Position numbers and translations under genes: made by a program
Notes under the pieces: generated by a model
What the model saw: the letters and a program-made list of their open reading frames with translations, nothing else
What the model was told of the DNA's origin: nothing
The model's database searches: none
Shown here: positions 55,117 through 64,000 of the stretch, one piece after another
Position numbering within the stretch: position 1 is the stretch's first letter
Layout: the number at the start of each line of letters is the position of its first letter
From: Roseomonas sp.
GTDB lineage: Bacteria > Pseudomonadota > Alphaproteobacteria > Acetobacterales > Acetobacteraceae
Reading direction: 5' to 3'
Assembly (NCBI GenBank): GCA_020249145.1
Contig: JADCGF010000023.1
Location: 42,281 to 106,280, forward strand
DNA length: 64,000 bases

Positions 55117-56061
55117 TCAGCCCAGCAAGCCGCGCCGGCGGATCTCGGCGGCGATGCGCCCGCCTTCATCAAGCGGCGCGCGCGCAAAGGGCGCTGGTGC
55201 GACGGCCAAATCCCGCGCCTGCCCTGCCGCAATCAGGCTTTCCGCCAGGCGCTTATGGCGCCGCCCAAGCCCGCCGGGATCGGCGATGAAAACCGGCCCG
55301 GCGGTGGCAAGCGCTTCCGAGAGCATGGAAACCGAATCCCCCGTCACCACCACCTGATCCGCCCAGGCAAGGAACCCGGCATAGGGATTGGGCGGCGCAT
55401 CGCCCCAGCGAAACAGCCTATGCGGATGCCCGGCCAGCGCTGCCGCCATGGCTTCTTCCGCTGGGCGCCCGGTGCGGCGGGAGGCAGTGGCCAGCACGCT
55501 GCCCGCAAACCCCGCGACCTTGGCGGTGATGGCGCCGGCCACAGCCGCGTCCATGCCCTCGGCCCGCGGCGGCCCACCCATTAGCAGCGCCACGCGCGGT
55601 GAGGGCAGGGCGGCGAGAGCCGCAAATTCCCCGCTCGCGGCGGCCAGCCTTCCGGGCGACATCCGATGCGCCGCGCCCAGAATGGGCAGGATATTGGCGG
55701 CGGGCTTCGGCGCATCATGCCGGCCAATCACCAGCAAATCGAAGCGCGCCGCGCCAAAGCCAGGGCGCATGCAATGCAACAGCCGCGCGCCTTTTTGCTT
55801 CAACCACAGCGCCACCGGCGCGCTGCGTCGCCCCGCCGATATCACCAAAGCCGGCCAAGGGGGCGCAAAAGCAGCACGGGCTTCCTGTGTCAGCCCCGCC
55901 AGGGAGGGCAAGGGCAAAGGCAGCCGCGCCAGCGCCCCCCAGGCCAAATCCACCCGTCGGAAGGGTTCACCCAGCCTTTCGGCAATGCCCAAAGCCTGTG
56001 CCGCCGTCCCCGCGCGCGGGTCGGCCAGCACCCAAATTCGGGGCGACTCGGGCGGGGTCAT
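55117..56061 (-). CDS. Mitochondrial-fission ELM1-like family protein
   Basis: The 314-residue protein has the family layout: [20 protein letters not shown] at the N-terminus, [40 protein letters not shown], and C-terminal [20 protein letters not shown]. These match the bacterial ELM1/DUF1022 family (PF06258), whose fold resembles nucleotide-sugar glycosyltransferases. The pairing of SGDSxSM-type and [14 protein letters not shown] motifs is typical. The exact role in bacteria is not established. It is divergent from pyrE. Confidence 0.88.
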   Translation of the reverse strand: MTPPESPRIWVLADPRAGTAAQALGIAERLGEPFRRVDLAWGALARLPLPLPSLAGLTQEARAAFAPPWPALVISAGRRSAPVALWLKQKGARLLHCMRPGFGAARFDLLVIGRHDAPKPAANILPILGAAHRMSPGRLAAASGEFAALAALPSPRVALLMGGPPRAEGMDAAVAGAITAKVAGFAGSVLATASRRTGRPAEEAMAAALAGHPHRLFRWGDAPPNPYAGFLAWADQVVVTGDSVSMLSEALATAGPVFIADPGGLGRRHKRLAESLIAAGQARDLAVAPAPFARAPLDEGGRIAAEIRRRGLLG

Positions 56062-56115
56062 GGACGCCGCCGCCCCAGCGCATTACCAAAGCCCGGAAAG
56101 AGAGGAGCCCTATCC

Positions 56116-56838
56116 ATGCCCGCCCTTCATGCCTCCGATTGGGACCGCGACGCGGCGCTCACCACCGCGCGCATCCTGCTTGAAATCAAGGCGGTGAATT
56201 TCCGCCCGGAAGAGCCCTACACCTTTACCAGCGGTTGGAAGAGCCCTGTTTATATTGATTGCCGTAAGATCATCTCCTTCCCGCGCGCGCGCAATCGGAT
56301 TTGCGATTTGGGCGTGGAAAAGATTGGCCGGCATGTCGGTTATGAATCGATTGACGTGGTGGTGGGTGGCGAGACGGCGGGGATTCCCTTCGGCGCCTGG
56401 ATTGCGGACCGGATGCTGGCGCCGATGGCTTATGTGCGGAAAAAGCCGAAGGGCTTTGGGCGCAATGCGTTGATTGAAGGCGAAGTGCCGGTGGGCCAGC
56501 GCACGCTGCTGGTGGAAGACCTGACCACCGATGGCGCTTCCAAAATCCGTTTCGCCAATGCCTTGCGTGATGCCGGCGCGATTTGTGATCATACTTTTGT
56601 TGTCTTCTATTACGGCGTCTTCCCCGGTTCCTTTGAGACCATGAAGGGCATGGGGCTGAACCTGCACCATTTGTGCACCTGGTGGGATGTGCTGGAGGTC
56701 TGCCGAGAGCGCCCCTATTTCAGTGAAGCCGCGCTTAAGGAAGTGCGGAAATTCCTGGAAGACCCTGTGCAATGGTCCAAGGCAAATGGCGGGATTGGCA
56801 GCGCGGAGGAAGCCAAAGCGCGGGCGAGTGGGGAATGA
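56116..56838 (+). CDS. pyrE: Orotate phosphoribosyltransferase
   Basis: The 240-residue enzyme makes OMP from orotate and PRPP in pyrimidine synthesis. It has an [21 protein letters not shown]-terminal segment, the [20 protein letters not shown] strand, [20 protein letters not shown] and the PRPP loop [20 protein letters not shown]. The 13-residue [20 protein letters not shown] tail is a lineage-typical extension. The start at 56116 follows an AGAGGAGCC ribosome site. Confidence 0.95.
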   Translation: MPALHASDWDRDAALTTARILLEIKAVNFRPEEPYTFTSGWKSPVYIDCRKIISFPRARNRICDLGVEKIGRHVGYESIDVVVGGETAGIPFGAWIADRMLAPMAYVRKKPKGFGRNALIEGEVPVGQRTLLVEDLTTDGASKIRFANALRDAGAICDHTFVVFYYGVFPGSFETMKGMGLNLHHLCTWWDVLEVCRERPYFSEAALKEVRKFLEDPVQWSKANGGIGSAEEAKARASGE

Positions 56839-56857
56839 GCACTGGGCGCGCGAATAA

Positions 56858-56961
56858 ATGACGAAAACGTCATGTTTATGTCAGTTCACGGAGAAGGGGG
56901 CGCCGCTATGGCCGGTGGTATCCGCCTGAAGCGGGCGAATCGTGCCGGGCATTCGGCACGA
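56858..56961. repeat. Two short palindromes in the leader of the small basic protein
   Basis: ATGACG AAAA CGTCAT (56858-56873) and TCGTGCCG GGCATT CGGCACGA (56940-56961) are exact inverted repeats with 4- and 6-nt loops. They lie between pyrE and the small secreted protein. The first has the form of an operator, the second could be a hairpin 18 nt before the start codon. No regulator is known. Confidence 0.45.
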
Positions 56962-56979
56962 GAAATAGGAAGACATTTC

Positions 56980-57231
56980 ATGATGAAGAAGTTTTTGCTT
57001 CTGGCTGCTATTGGCGGCTTGGTTTTCGCGACCAGCGCAGTCCCGGCTGATGCGGCGCCGCGCCGCGCCGCTGATGGTACGGAAGCTGCTGCCAGCACAA
57101 CGCAGCGCAGCCAATCCACGCGCAACCGCAGTGCTTCCCAAGGCCAGAAGGCAAATCGGCAGAATCGCAGCAGCAGCGGCAACAAGGCCAATCGCAACCG
57201 CGCGCCACGCAACGGCTCATCTGCCGGCTGA
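56980..57231 (+). CDS. Small basic, Asn/Arg/Ser-rich secreted protein
   Basis: The 83-residue product starts MMKKFLLLAAIGGLVFATSA, a signal peptide with likely cleavage after ADA (about residue 26). The mature part is strongly basic and low in hydrophobics: TTQRSQSTRNRSASQGQKAN followed by RQNRSSSGNKANRNRAPRNG. No cysteine or known domain is visible. The ribosome site AGGAAGA precedes the start, and a strong intrinsic terminator follows the stop, so it is a single-gene unit. It may be an envelope-bound or nucleic-acid-binding peptide, but that is speculation. Confidence 0.7.
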   Translation: MMKKFLLLAAIGGLVFATSAVPADAAPRRAADGTEAAASTTQRSQSTRNRSASQGQKANRQNRSSSGNKANRNRAPRNGSSAG

Positions 57232-57234
57232 ATA

Positions 57235-57264
57235 AAAAACGCCACCTAATCAGGTGGCGTTTTT
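57235..57264. terminator. Strong bidirectional intrinsic terminator
   Basis: AAAAACGCCACCT (57235-57247) and AGGTGGCGTTTTT (57252-57264) are exact complements around a 4-nt AATC loop. A-runs and T-runs on both sides let it serve the small secreted gene (plus) and grxD (minus). Confidence 0.92.
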
Positions 57265-57284
57265 CGTTTCAGGTTGGCGAAGGC

Positions 57285-57623
57285 TCAGGCGTCGGCCTTA
57301 TGCGCCACGCCCTTTTCCTTGAGCAGGCCGGAAAGCTCTCCGGACTGGAACATTTCGGTGATGATATCGCAGCCGCCCACGAATTCGCCGCCGACATAAA
57401 GCTGCGGGATGGTCGGCCAATTCGTGAATTCCTTGATGCCTTCACGAATTTCCATATCTTCCAGCACATTCACGCCCTTGAAGGGCACGCCCATGTGGGA
57501 CAGGATTTGCACCACGCGGGCAGAAAAGCCGCATTGCGGAAACACCGGCGTGCCCTTCATGAAAAGCACCACGGGGTTCGCCTTGATATCAGCTTCGATA
57601 CGTTCAAAGGTTGGGTTGATCAT
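57285..57623 (-). CDS. grxD: Monothiol glutaredoxin (Grx4/GrxD family)
   Basis: The 112-residue protein has the [20 protein letters not shown] active site with the single CGFS cysteine at residue 31, the [20 protein letters not shown] glutathione-binding loop, and the TVP-like TIP cis-proline. CGFS glutaredoxins bind a 2Fe-2S cluster with glutathione and work with BolA in iron-sulfur delivery or iron sensing. It follows bolA by 11 nt, the expected partner. The terminator lies 20 nt downstream. Confidence 0.96.
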   Translation of the reverse strand: MINPTFERIEADIKANPVVLFMKGTPVFPQCGFSARVVQILSHMGVPFKGVNVLEDMEIREGIKEFTNWPTIPQLYVGGEFVGGCDIITEMFQSGELSGLLKEKGVAHKADA

Positions 57624-57634
57624 GGTCTGGGTTC

Positions 57635-57868
57635 CTATTCCGGGGCAGAGGTTTGCAAGGCCAGCGCATGAAGTACTCCCCCCATGCGGCCCTGAAGCGC
57701 AGCATAGACAATCTGATGTTGCCGCACGCGGGGCAAGCCCTTGAAGGCCGAGGAGACGACTTTCGCGGCGTAATGATCGCCATCGCCGGCCAAATCCTCG
57801 ATGGTCACTTCCGCATCCGGCAGCGCTGCCTTGATCAGCGCCTCAATTTCCGCGGCCTGCATGCCCAT
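57635..57868 (-). CDS. BolA family protein
   Basis: The 77-residue protein has the BolA fold: [20 protein letters not shown], the [20 protein letters not shown] loop with the conserved metal/cluster histidine, and [20 protein letters not shown]. It is the short BolA/IbaG type. It sits between purL and grxD, and with grxD forms the BolA-glutaredoxin pair involved in iron-sulfur biology. The ORF could begin at MGMQ or MQ (57868 or 57862). Confidence 0.94.
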   Translation of the reverse strand: MGMQAAEIEALIKAALPDAEVTIEDLAGDGDHYAAKVVSSAFKGLPRVRQHQIVYAALQGRMGGVLHALALQTSAPE

Positions 57869-57873
57869 GGCTG

Positions 57874-60087
57874 CTAATTCTCCCCCATCAGCGCCGGCAG
57901 CGTCGCCTCATGGGCGGCGGCCAGCTTCGAAACCGATATGGCAGTGCCATCCGGCAGAACCAAGTCCCCCCCGCCGGCTGTGCCGATCAGCCGCGCCGGC
58001 ACGCCAGCCGCCTTGGCCTTGGCCAGCAGCGCAGCGCCATCGGCCACCGCCAGCACATAGCGGGCCTGATCTTCGCCGAACCAGAAGCCATGGGCGGGCA
58101 GGCCATCAGGCCCGGCGTTAAGAAGCGCGCCTACGCCACTCGCCATCGCCATTTCCGCCAGCGCCACCAACAAGCCGCCATCGGCGGTATCGTGGCAGGC
58201 CAGCACCTCGCCGCCCAGGATGCGCCCGCGCACAAAATCCCCATTGCGACGCTCGGCGGCCAAATCCACGGGTGGCGGCGCGCCTTCTTCCCGCCCCGCG
58301 ATTTCGCGCAGCCACAGCGATTGGCCGAGCCAGCCCTGGCTTTCACCAATCAGCACCAGATCGCCCTTGGCCGGCATGGCAAGCCCCATGGCCTGATCTG
58401 CCTTTTCCAGCACACCCACGCCGCCAATCGCCGGCGTTGGCAAAATCGCCCGGCCTTCGGTCTCGTTGTAAAGCGACACATTGCCCGAGACGACCGGAAA
58501 ATCCAGCGCGATACACGCCGCCGTCATGCCCCGCACGGCGGAAGCGAATTGCCCCATGATTTCGGGCTTTTCCGGATTGCCGAAATTCATATTGTCCGTG
58601 ATCGCAAGCGGCAAAGCGCCAACGGCGGTGATATTCCGCCAGGCTTCCGCCACTGCCTGCTTGCCGCCTTCTTCCGGGTCCGCCAAGCAATAGCGCGGCG
58701 TGCAATCCGTGGTCATGGCAAGCGCGCGGTCATGGTCTTCAATCCTGACCACCGCCGCATCCGCACCGCCCGGGCGCTGCACGGTCTGCCCATTCACCAG
58801 GCTGTCATATTGGTCCCAAATCCAGCGGCGCGAGCACAAATCAGGGCAGGCCACCAACTGCAACAGCGCCGGGGCAATGCCGATCGGGTCAGGGATGCCG
58901 GAAGCTTCAAGCACCGGCTGCTTCGGCGTTTCTGCCACTGGTCGGCGATAAAGCGGTGCTTCGGATTCCAAAGGTGCCAGCGGAATATCGGCTTCCAGCA
59001 CGCCCTTATGGCGGATCACGATGCGCCCGGTATCGGTCAGCTTGCCGATCACCGCGAAATCCAATTCCCATTTGCGGAAAATCGCCTCAGCCTCGGCCTC
59101 TCGGCCCGGCTTCAGGATCATCAGCATGCGTTCCTGGCTTTCTGAGAGCATCATCTCATAAGCCGACATGCCTTCTTCGCGCTGCGGCACGGCCTCCATT
59201 TCAAGTTCAATGCCCATGCCGCCCTTGCCGGCCATCTCCACACTGGAACTGGTCAGCCCCGCCGCGCCCATATCCTGAATGGCAACAATGGCATCCGTCG
59301 CCATCAATTCCATGCAGGCTTCGATCAGCAGTTTTTCGGCGAAGGGGTCGCCGATTTGCACCGTTGGGCGCTTTTCTTCCGAATCGGCGCTGAATTCCGC
59401 ACTCGCCATGGTGGCGCCATGGATGCCATCGCGGCCAGTCTTGGAACCGACATAAACCACGGGATTGCCAATACCCGTGGCCTTGGCAGTGAAAATGCGA
59501 TCAGCGCGCGCAATGCCAACCGTCATGGCATTCACCAAAGGATTGCCATTATAGCGCGGGTGGAAATTCACCTCGCCGCCCACGGTCGGCACGCCCACGC
59601 AATTGCCATAACCACCAATGCCCCGCACCACACCATCAATGATGCGCTTCATGCGCGGCGCGTCCGGCCCACCAAAACGCAGCGCATTCAAATTGGCAAT
59701 CGGCCGCGCGCCCATGGTGAAGACATCACGCAAAATACCGCCAACACCTGTGGCCGCGCCATTATAGGGTTCGATGTAAGAAGGGTGGTTGTGGCTTTCC
59801 ATTTTGAAAACCGCGGCCAACCCCTCGCCGATATCAATCACGCCGGCATTCTCGCCCGGCCCCTGGATGACCCAAGGCGCCTTGGTTGGCAATTCACGCA
59901 GCCAAACGCGCGAGGATTTATAGGAGCAATGCTCCGACCACATGACACTGAAGACGCCGAGTTCGGCCAGGCGTGGCGCGCGGCCCAGAATGGCGAGCAC
60001 CCGTTCATACTCATCGGGCTTCAGGCCAAACTCGGCAGCAAGCTGGGCGGCGCGTTCGGGGGGGAGAAGGGGGGCGGCAGCGGTCAT
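57874..60087 (-). CDS. purL: Phosphoribosylformylglycinamidine synthase subunit PurL
   Basis: The 737-residue subunit catalyses the ATP-dependent amidation of FGAR in purine synthesis. It is the small type that works with PurQ and Pur[21 protein letters not shown] leads to [40 protein letters not shown], and [20 protein letters not shown]. The second half includes [20 protein letters not shown] and [20 protein letters not shown]. The start at 60087 is preferred over the open frame to 60270, which enters the preceding intergenic region. It is followed by bolA (5-nt gap) and grxD. Confidence 0.97.
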   Translation of the reverse strand: MTAAAPLLPPERAAQLAAEFGLKPDEYERVLAILGRAPRLAELGVFSVMWSEHCSYKSSRVWLRELPTKAPWVIQGPGENAGVIDIGEGLAAVFKMESHNHPSYIEPYNGAATGVGGILRDVFTMGARPIANLNALRFGGPDAPRMKRIIDGVVRGIGGYGNCVGVPTVGGEVNFHPRYNGNPLVNAMTVGIARADRIFTAKATGIGNPVVYVGSKTGRDGIHGATMASAEFSADSEEKRPTVQIGDPFAEKLLIEACMELMATDAIVAIQDMGAAGLTSSSVEMAGKGGMGIELEMEAVPQREEGMSAYEMMLSESQERMLMILKPGREAEAEAIFRKWELDFAVIGKLTDTGRIVIRHKGVLEADIPLAPLESEAPLYRRPVAETPKQPVLEASGIPDPIGIAPALLQLVACPDLCSRRWIWDQYDSLVNGQTVQRPGGADAAVVRIEDHDRALAMTTDCTPRYCLADPEEGGKQAVAEAWRNITAVGALPLAITDNMNFGNPEKPEIMGQFASAVRGMTAACIALDFPVVSGNVSLYNETEGRAILPTPAIGGVGVLEKADQAMGLAMPAKGDLVLIGESQGWLGQSLWLREIAGREEGAPPPVDLAAERRNGDFVRGRILGGEVLACHDTADGGLLVALAEMAMASGVGALLNAGPDGLPAHGFWFGEDQARYVLAVADGAALLAKAKAAGVPARLIGTAGGGDLVLPDGTAISVSKLAAAHEATLPALMGEN

Positions 60088-60130
60088 GATGGAGATGTGA
60101 TGGCCCGACCAGCGGCGCTTGTGAAGTGAG

Positions 60131-60152
60131 AAAACAAAAGGGGGCGTCGCCC
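60131..60152 (-). terminator. Intrinsic terminator after the M20 peptidase gene
   Basis: On the minus strand GGGC-GAC-GCCC is followed by CC and TTTTGTTTT. It lies 25-46 nt after the M20 stop codon. The surrounding GGGGTCCGGGGACGAGGGCG resembles G+C-rich intergenic repeats seen in this group, but a repeat family cannot be proven from one copy. Confidence 0.65.
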
Positions 60153-60176
60153 TCGTCCCCGGACCCCGCCAGGATT

Positions 60177-61397
60177 TCAGCCAATGCCCTCCATGCCGGC
60201 GATGGCAAGAATGGCGGCGAGGCTGGAACGCATGCCGCGCAAGGCCTCCATGGGTTCCACATCCAGCCATTCATCAAGCGAATGCGCACGCCCGCCGCGC
60301 CCACCCGCGCCAATCTTCAGCGCCGGAATGCCAAGTGACATCGGGATATTCGCATCCGTCGAAGACCATTCGAAGCTTGGCCGATAACCTTCGGCTGAAA
60401 CCGCCGCCGCCGCCAGGGCGCGGATTGGGCTGCCTGCCGGCGTTTCCCCCGCCGGGCGATCACCCACGGGCGTGATCGCCGCCGTGATTGCGCCATTCGC
60501 CGTGGAACGTGCGGCGTTTTCGGTTGCCACCGCAAAATCCACAATGTCCAGAAACGCCCGATCCAGCTTGGCGAGTTCGGCGGCTGAGGCAGAACGCAAA
60601 TCCACCTCAATCACCACGCGATTGGCAATGGCATTGATGGAGGTACCGCCAGAGACAACACTCACGCAATGCGTGGTGGGCGGGCTTTCGGGCACCTGCA
60701 CCGCGGCAAGGCTGCGCGCGGCTTCCGCCATGGCATACATGGGGTTCACCAAGCCAAAAGCGGCATAGGAATGCCCGCCCGGTCCCTGGAAAGTCACGCG
60801 ATAGCGTTTGGAACCGACACCGCCGCTGACAATGCCTTCCACCTGCGGGCTATCCACGGTCAGGAAGCCGCGAATGCGCGCGCGATGCCGACCCTTGGTG
60901 AAAAGATGGCGAATGCCGCGCAAATCGCCGAGGCCTTCTTCGCCAACATCACCCACAAACAGCAGATCCTGGCGCGTGCGAATGCCGGCGGCATCCAAAG
61001 CGCGCAAAAAGCCGAGATTGACGGCAAGCGACCAAGTATCGTCACTCACGCCCGGCGCAAAAAGCCTGGTGCCTTCGCGCTTCACGCGCACATCTGTCCC
61101 TGCGGGAAACACCGTGTCCAGATGCGCGGCAATCACCAGAATATCGCCATTGCCGAAGCCGCGCCGCAGCCCCATGACATTGCCAATCTCATCCTGCTCC
61201 ACTTCTTCCAGCCCATGGTCGCGCAGCATGGCAAGATAGGCGTGTGCGCGTTCTTCTTCGGCAAAAGGTGGGGCGGGGATTTGCGTGAGCGTGATGCAAT
61301 CTTCCACCATGCGCGCGTGATCCGCCGCAAGCTTGGCAGAGGCAGCGGCAAAGCGCGCATCGGCGCGAATGGCGGCAATCATCTCATCCGGGGTCAT
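60177..61397 (-). CDS. M20 family peptidase/amidohydrolase
   Basis: The 406-residue zinc hydrolase has [20 protein letters not shown] with the first metal histidine and the aspartate, then [20 protein letters not shown] with the bridging Asp, and [20 protein letters not shown] with the catalytic Glu pair. A dimerisation domain and [20 protein letters not shown] follow. Such enzymes cleave peptides, N-acyl amino acids or carboxypeptidase substrates. The ATG at 61397 has GGAGAA just upstream; a GTG at 61400 is alternative. It follows the MBL gene by 10 nt and ends at a terminator. Confidence 0.92.
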   Translation of the reverse strand: MTPDEMIAAIRADARFAAASAKLAADHARMVEDCITLTQIPAPPFAEEERAHAYLAMLRDHGLEEVEQDEIGNVMGLRRGFGNGDILVIAAHLDTVFPAGTDVRVKREGTRLFAPGVSDDTWSLAVNLGFLRALDAAGIRTRQDLLFVGDVGEEGLGDLRGIRHLFTKGRHRARIRGFLTVDSPQVEGIVSGGVGSKRYRVTFQGPGGHSYAAFGLVNPMYAMAEAARSLAAVQVPESPPTTHCVSVVSGGTSINAIANRVVIEVDLRSASAAELAKLDRAFLDIVDFAVATENAARSTANGAITAAITPVGDRPAGETPAGSPIRALAAAAVSAEGYRPSFEWSSTDANIPMSLGIPALKIGAGGRGGRAHSLDEWLDVEPMEALRGMRSSLAAILAIAGMEGIG

Positions 61398-61407
61398 CAC
61401 ATTCTCC

Positions 61408-62412
61408 TTACGCGCGGCGCCAGCGCATCACGCCAGCGGCATCCGGTTCAGCCACGGCTTCATCCATCACCTGCAAGCGGCGCAGATGGGCGAGTGTTTC
61501 ACCAAGCCCAAAGCCAAGATTCCGCAAATCAAGCGGGCGCCGAAACAGCACCGGCAGCAGATCATGCGCGCTGCTATCGGCCATGGCATCCATCAGCAAC
61601 GAAAGCCGTTCCGCGTGATGCGCGGCAAGCCAATCAAGCCGCGCATGGAGCCCGTGGAAGGGCTCCCCATGCGAAGGCAGCACAAGGGTATCTTCAGGCA
61701 GCACACGAAAGCGATCCAGCGATGCCAGAAATGCGCCGAGCGGATCCGCAGCGGGCTCACCGGCATGGAGCCCGATATAGGGCGAAATGCGCGGCAGGAT
61801 CTGATCGGCGGCGATCAATATGCGCGCTTCGGCATTGAACAGGCAGGCCATATCCGGCGCATGGCCCTGGCCGGTGATGACCAGCCAAGGCTGCCCGCCA
61901 ATCATCAGGCTTTGCCCATCGGAGATGGCTTCAAAAACACGCGGCAAGGGAGAGACGGATTTCACATAAAGCGGGCCACGCGCGCGGATAAAATCAGCAT
62001 ATTCAGCCGGCGCGCCGGCGGCTTCGGCGAAGCGCGCCTGATGTTCCACCATCTCCACGCCTGTGTCGAAGAATAGCGCGCGGGCCTGCAGCCATTCGAT
62101 CTTGGTCATCAGCGGGCAAATTCCGTGATGTTCGGCAAGCCATCCCATCAGCCCGGCATGATCGGGGTGGAAATGCGTCACCAGCAGGCGCCGCAAGGGG
62201 CGCCCACCAAAGGCTTCCCCGCCCAAGGCTTTGCGCCATAAATCGCGGGCGGCGTCATTGGCGATGGAACAATCAATGGCAAGCCAACCCGGCCCATCTT
62301 CCAGCAGCCAGACATTCACATGGCTCGGCGGGAAGGGCAGGGGAAAGCGCAGCCAGCGCAGGCCGGGCCTAAGCGTCGCGGCCTGACCAGGCGCGGGGAT
62401 ATCGGGGATCAT
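61408..62412 (-). CDS. MBL-fold metallohydrolase
   Basis: The 334-residue protein has the metallo-beta-lactamase metal motif LLVTHFHPDHAGLMGWLAEH (HxHxDH), an ITGQGHAPDMACLFNAEARI strand giving the third histidine, and LPSHGEPFHGLHARLDWLAA for the last. The extra C-terminal helical part (LRRLQVMDEAVAEPDAAGVM) makes it longer than simple hydrolases, like LACTB2 or glyoxalase-type enzymes. The start at 62412 (MIPDIPAPGQ) is chosen; the frame is open to 62460. It is upstream of the M20 gene in the same transcription unit. The substrate is unknown. Confidence 0.9.
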   Translation of the reverse strand: MIPDIPAPGQAATLRPGLRWLRFPLPFPPSHVNVWLLEDGPGWLAIDCSIANDAARDLWRKALGGEAFGGRPLRRLLVTHFHPDHAGLMGWLAEHHGICPLMTKIEWLQARALFFDTGVEMVEHQARFAEAAGAPAEYADFIRARGPLYVKSVSPLPRVFEAISDGQSLMIGGQPWLVITGQGHAPDMACLFNAEARILIAADQILPRISPYIGLHAGEPAADPLGAFLASLDRFRVLPEDTLVLPSHGEPFHGLHARLDWLAAHHAERLSLLMDAMADSSAHDLLPVLFRRPLDLRNLGFGLGETLAHLRRLQVMDEAVAEPDAAGVMRWRRA

Positions 62413-62635
62413 AACCCACCCTGGCGCGGAAGGTGGCGGGAGACAAGCAAGACAGTTCAAACCGCTTGACGCGAAAATGCGGCGGTCCTTCGGTGCCTCA
62501 TTGTTTTCCCCCGCCAGTTATTCGCTGGAAAACGCAGCGGTTGAACACCTGTTAACCATTTTCCCGAGTCGGGGCGCCATAAAGGGCATCTGACGAACCC
62601 CTTCGAAGCCTCCGATCCCTTGCCCGGTGCACTAC

Positions 62636-64000
62636 ATGAAGCAGCCATCCCGAGCCATTTCTAGAAAACTTGCCGAGGCGATCGCACTGCTCCAACGGAG
62701 CGAATTCGCTGCCGCCAGGGCCGCCTTTGGGTCAATACTGAAACTCGACCCTCGCAATTTTGATGCCTTGCATTTCGCGGGAATCGCTGCCGCACAAATG
62801 GGGCATTTTGAAGAGGGCGAGGCCCTCATCCGTCGGGCCGTGGAGATCAATCCTCGCCATGCCGCCGCCCAGAGTAATCACGGTAGCGCGCTGATGCGTC
62901 TCAACCGGCATGAAGACGCTCTCACCAGTCTTGACCGCGCGATAGCGCTTGACCCAAAGGCCGCCAATGCCCACCAAAATCGTGGCGTCGCCTTGATGCG
63001 CATGAAGCGGCTGAAGGATTCTGTTGCCGCTTTTGATCGTGCCATTGCATTGAATCCCGATAACGCTGAATCACATAATGATCGTGCCTGCGCACTGATG
63101 GATCAATACAAGCTTGAGGATGCACTGGCTGGCTTTGAAAAGGCGCTGAGCCTGCGCCCAGGATCACCCGCCTTTTTGGTGAACAAGGCCCTGGTCTTGT
63201 GCATATTGCAGCGTCCCGCCGAAGCCTTGGAAGCCGCGGAGGCAGCGCTGCTCGGGAAGCCCGATGATACCTCTACCTTGATTGCGCGCACCCAGGCACT
63301 GCTTGCGCTTGGCCGGCCAAGTGACGGTCTCTGCACCATTGACCGGGCTCTAAAGATCAATCCCGAACTCGCTGAAGTTCATATATGGCACTCAACTACA
63401 TTGATTTTACTCGGTCAGCCGGAGAAAGCCCTGCTGGCGGCTGAGACCGCCCTAACCCTTGCCCCTAAAGATGCATCCGCTCACCGGGGTTATGGTTTCG
63501 CGCTGGGCAATTTGAATCGGCTGGAAGAAGCAATGGTCAGTTATGATCATGCTCTGACTCTGCAGCCAGATGAAAGGGAATCCTTATGGAACCGCGCCCT
63601 GGCCTTGCTGGTGCTGGGGCGTTTCAAGGATGGATGGCTCGCCTACGAGCACCGGAACCTCCGCCACAAGACGTTGGCCGCACGCAAATATCCAAAACCG
63701 CTATGGTGGGGCAAGCAGCCGCTCAAGGATCAGCGTCTTTACATTTATTGGGAACAGGGGCTTGGCGATACGATCCAGTTCGCGCGCTATGCGTTGCTCG
63801 CTGCAGCCGCAGGTGCCAAGGTGGCTTTTTCCGTGCAAGATCCGTTGCTGCGCCTGCTCAAGGAGTTCGACTCGGCCATCACCGTGATCGGCCAGAATGA
63901 AGCGCCAACAGAATTCGATTTGCATTGCCCGCTGTTGACGCTGCCGTTGGCCTTCGGCACCAGGCTTGAAACCATCCCGGCCTTTGAAAACGGCTACCTC
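62636..64000 (+). CDS. TPR-repeat protein with glycosyltransferase-like C-terminal domain, cut by window edge
   Basis: From the ATG at 62636 the frame is open for 455 codons to the window end. About ten tetratricopeptide repeats are visible, each with the A-x-x-x-x-x-x-L-x-x-x-P pattern, e.g. EALIRRAVEINPRHAAAQSN and ALTSLDRAIALDPKAANAHQ. After about residue 330, RFKDGWLAYEHRNLRHKTLA and RLYIYWEQGLGDTIQFARYA resemble the start of TPR-linked glycosyltransferase-like (GT9/GT41-related) proteins. The product may glycosylate surface or flagellar proteins, but the catalytic part lies beyond the window. Confidence 0.85.
   Translation, partial: MKQPSRAISRKLAEAIALLQRSEFAAARAAFGSILKLDPRNFDALHFAGIAAAQMGHFEEGEALIRRAVEINPRHAAAQSNHGSALMRLNRHEDALTSLDRAIALDPKAANAHQNRGVALMRMKRLKDSVAAFDRAIALNPDNAESHNDRACALMDQYKLEDALAGFEKALSLRPGSPAFLVNKALVLCILQRPAEALEAAEAALLGKPDDTSTLIARTQALLALGRPSDGLCTIDRALKINPELAEVHIWHSTTLILLGQPEKALLAAETALTLAPKDASAHRGYGFALGNLNRLEEAMVSYDHALTLQPDERESLWNRALALLVLGRFKDGWLAYEHRNLRHKTLAARKYPKPLWWGKQPLKDQRLYIYWEQGLGDTIQFARYALLAAAAGAKVAFSVQDPLLRLLKEFDSAITVIGQNEAPTEFDLHCPLLTLPLAFGTRLETIPAFENGYL

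Overview
This looks like chromosomal DNA of an alphaproteobacterium, most likely from Acetobacteraceae (a Roseomonas-type lineage). The evidence is the gene orders secA / parvulin PPIase / argJ / GNAT-MutT, SRP RNA / dnaX / ybaB / recR, hemJ / rho and purL / bolA / grxD. Also typical are the Bug/TctC solute receptors beside acyl-CoA and hydroxy-acid catabolic genes, and the G+C-rich sequence. The species call is inference from gene content; no rRNA or tRNA gene was seen.

Layout. 0-4.3 kb: an edge-truncated small protein, then a four-gene catabolic operon (TctC receptor, atypical SDR, cyclase, MmgE/PrpD). 4.3-7.4 kb: a secreted hypothetical protein, a GNAT-argC operon preceded by a candidate arginine-sensing attenuator, and a GST. 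A fragment resembling the SecA tail lies past the GST. 7.5-14.4 kb: secA, PPIase, argJ, a GNAT-Nudix fusion and a CinA-like protein. 14.5-19.7 kb: a LuxR regulator coupled to an outer-membrane protein, a LysE exporter, a BASS-type transporter and two small ORFs, with two gene-poor gaps. 19.7-25 kb: gluQ, an esterase, an HNH nuclease, an AT-richer FkbM methyltransferase cassette bracketed by a 116-bp direct repeat of the HNH gene tail, rlmN and an IalB-like protein. 25-32 kb: a universal stress protein with an FNR-type box, then a catabolic block (two solute-binding proteins, SDR, TauD, FAH, Ldh). 32-37.7 kb: recR, ybaB, dnaX, SRP RNA, nudC, a lipoprotein, a DUF2244 protein and nth. 37.7-44.3 kb: two crotonases, a dienoyl-CoA-reductase-like SDR, a methyltransferase, an epoxide-hydrolase-like enzyme and an acyl-CoA synthetase. 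44.3-49.7 kb: hemJ, rho with a structured leader, and the complete dTDP-L-rhamnose operon rfbBACD. 49.8-64 kb: a second TctC receptor, gamma carbonic anhydrase-like protein, CoA-transferase, DUF952, YkvA, a glutamate-synthase-like flavoprotein, ELM1-like protein, pyrE, a small basic secreted protein, grxD, bolA, purL, an M20 peptidase, an MBL hydrolase and an edge-truncated TPR/glycosyltransferase-like protein.

Functionally the window mixes housekeeping clusters (secretion, replication and repair, arginine, purine and pyrimidine synthesis, transcription termination, rhamnose for surface polysaccharide) with import-and-degrade modules for organic acids. The least ordinary signals are the leader upstream of GNAT-argC and the FkbM cassette with its duplicated HNH tail. 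The similar arrangement of a SecA-tail-like fragment around the GST gene, and the FNR-box-plus-palindrome region upstream of the universal stress gene, are also unusual. All functional calls rest on reading motifs by eye; no database search was possible.
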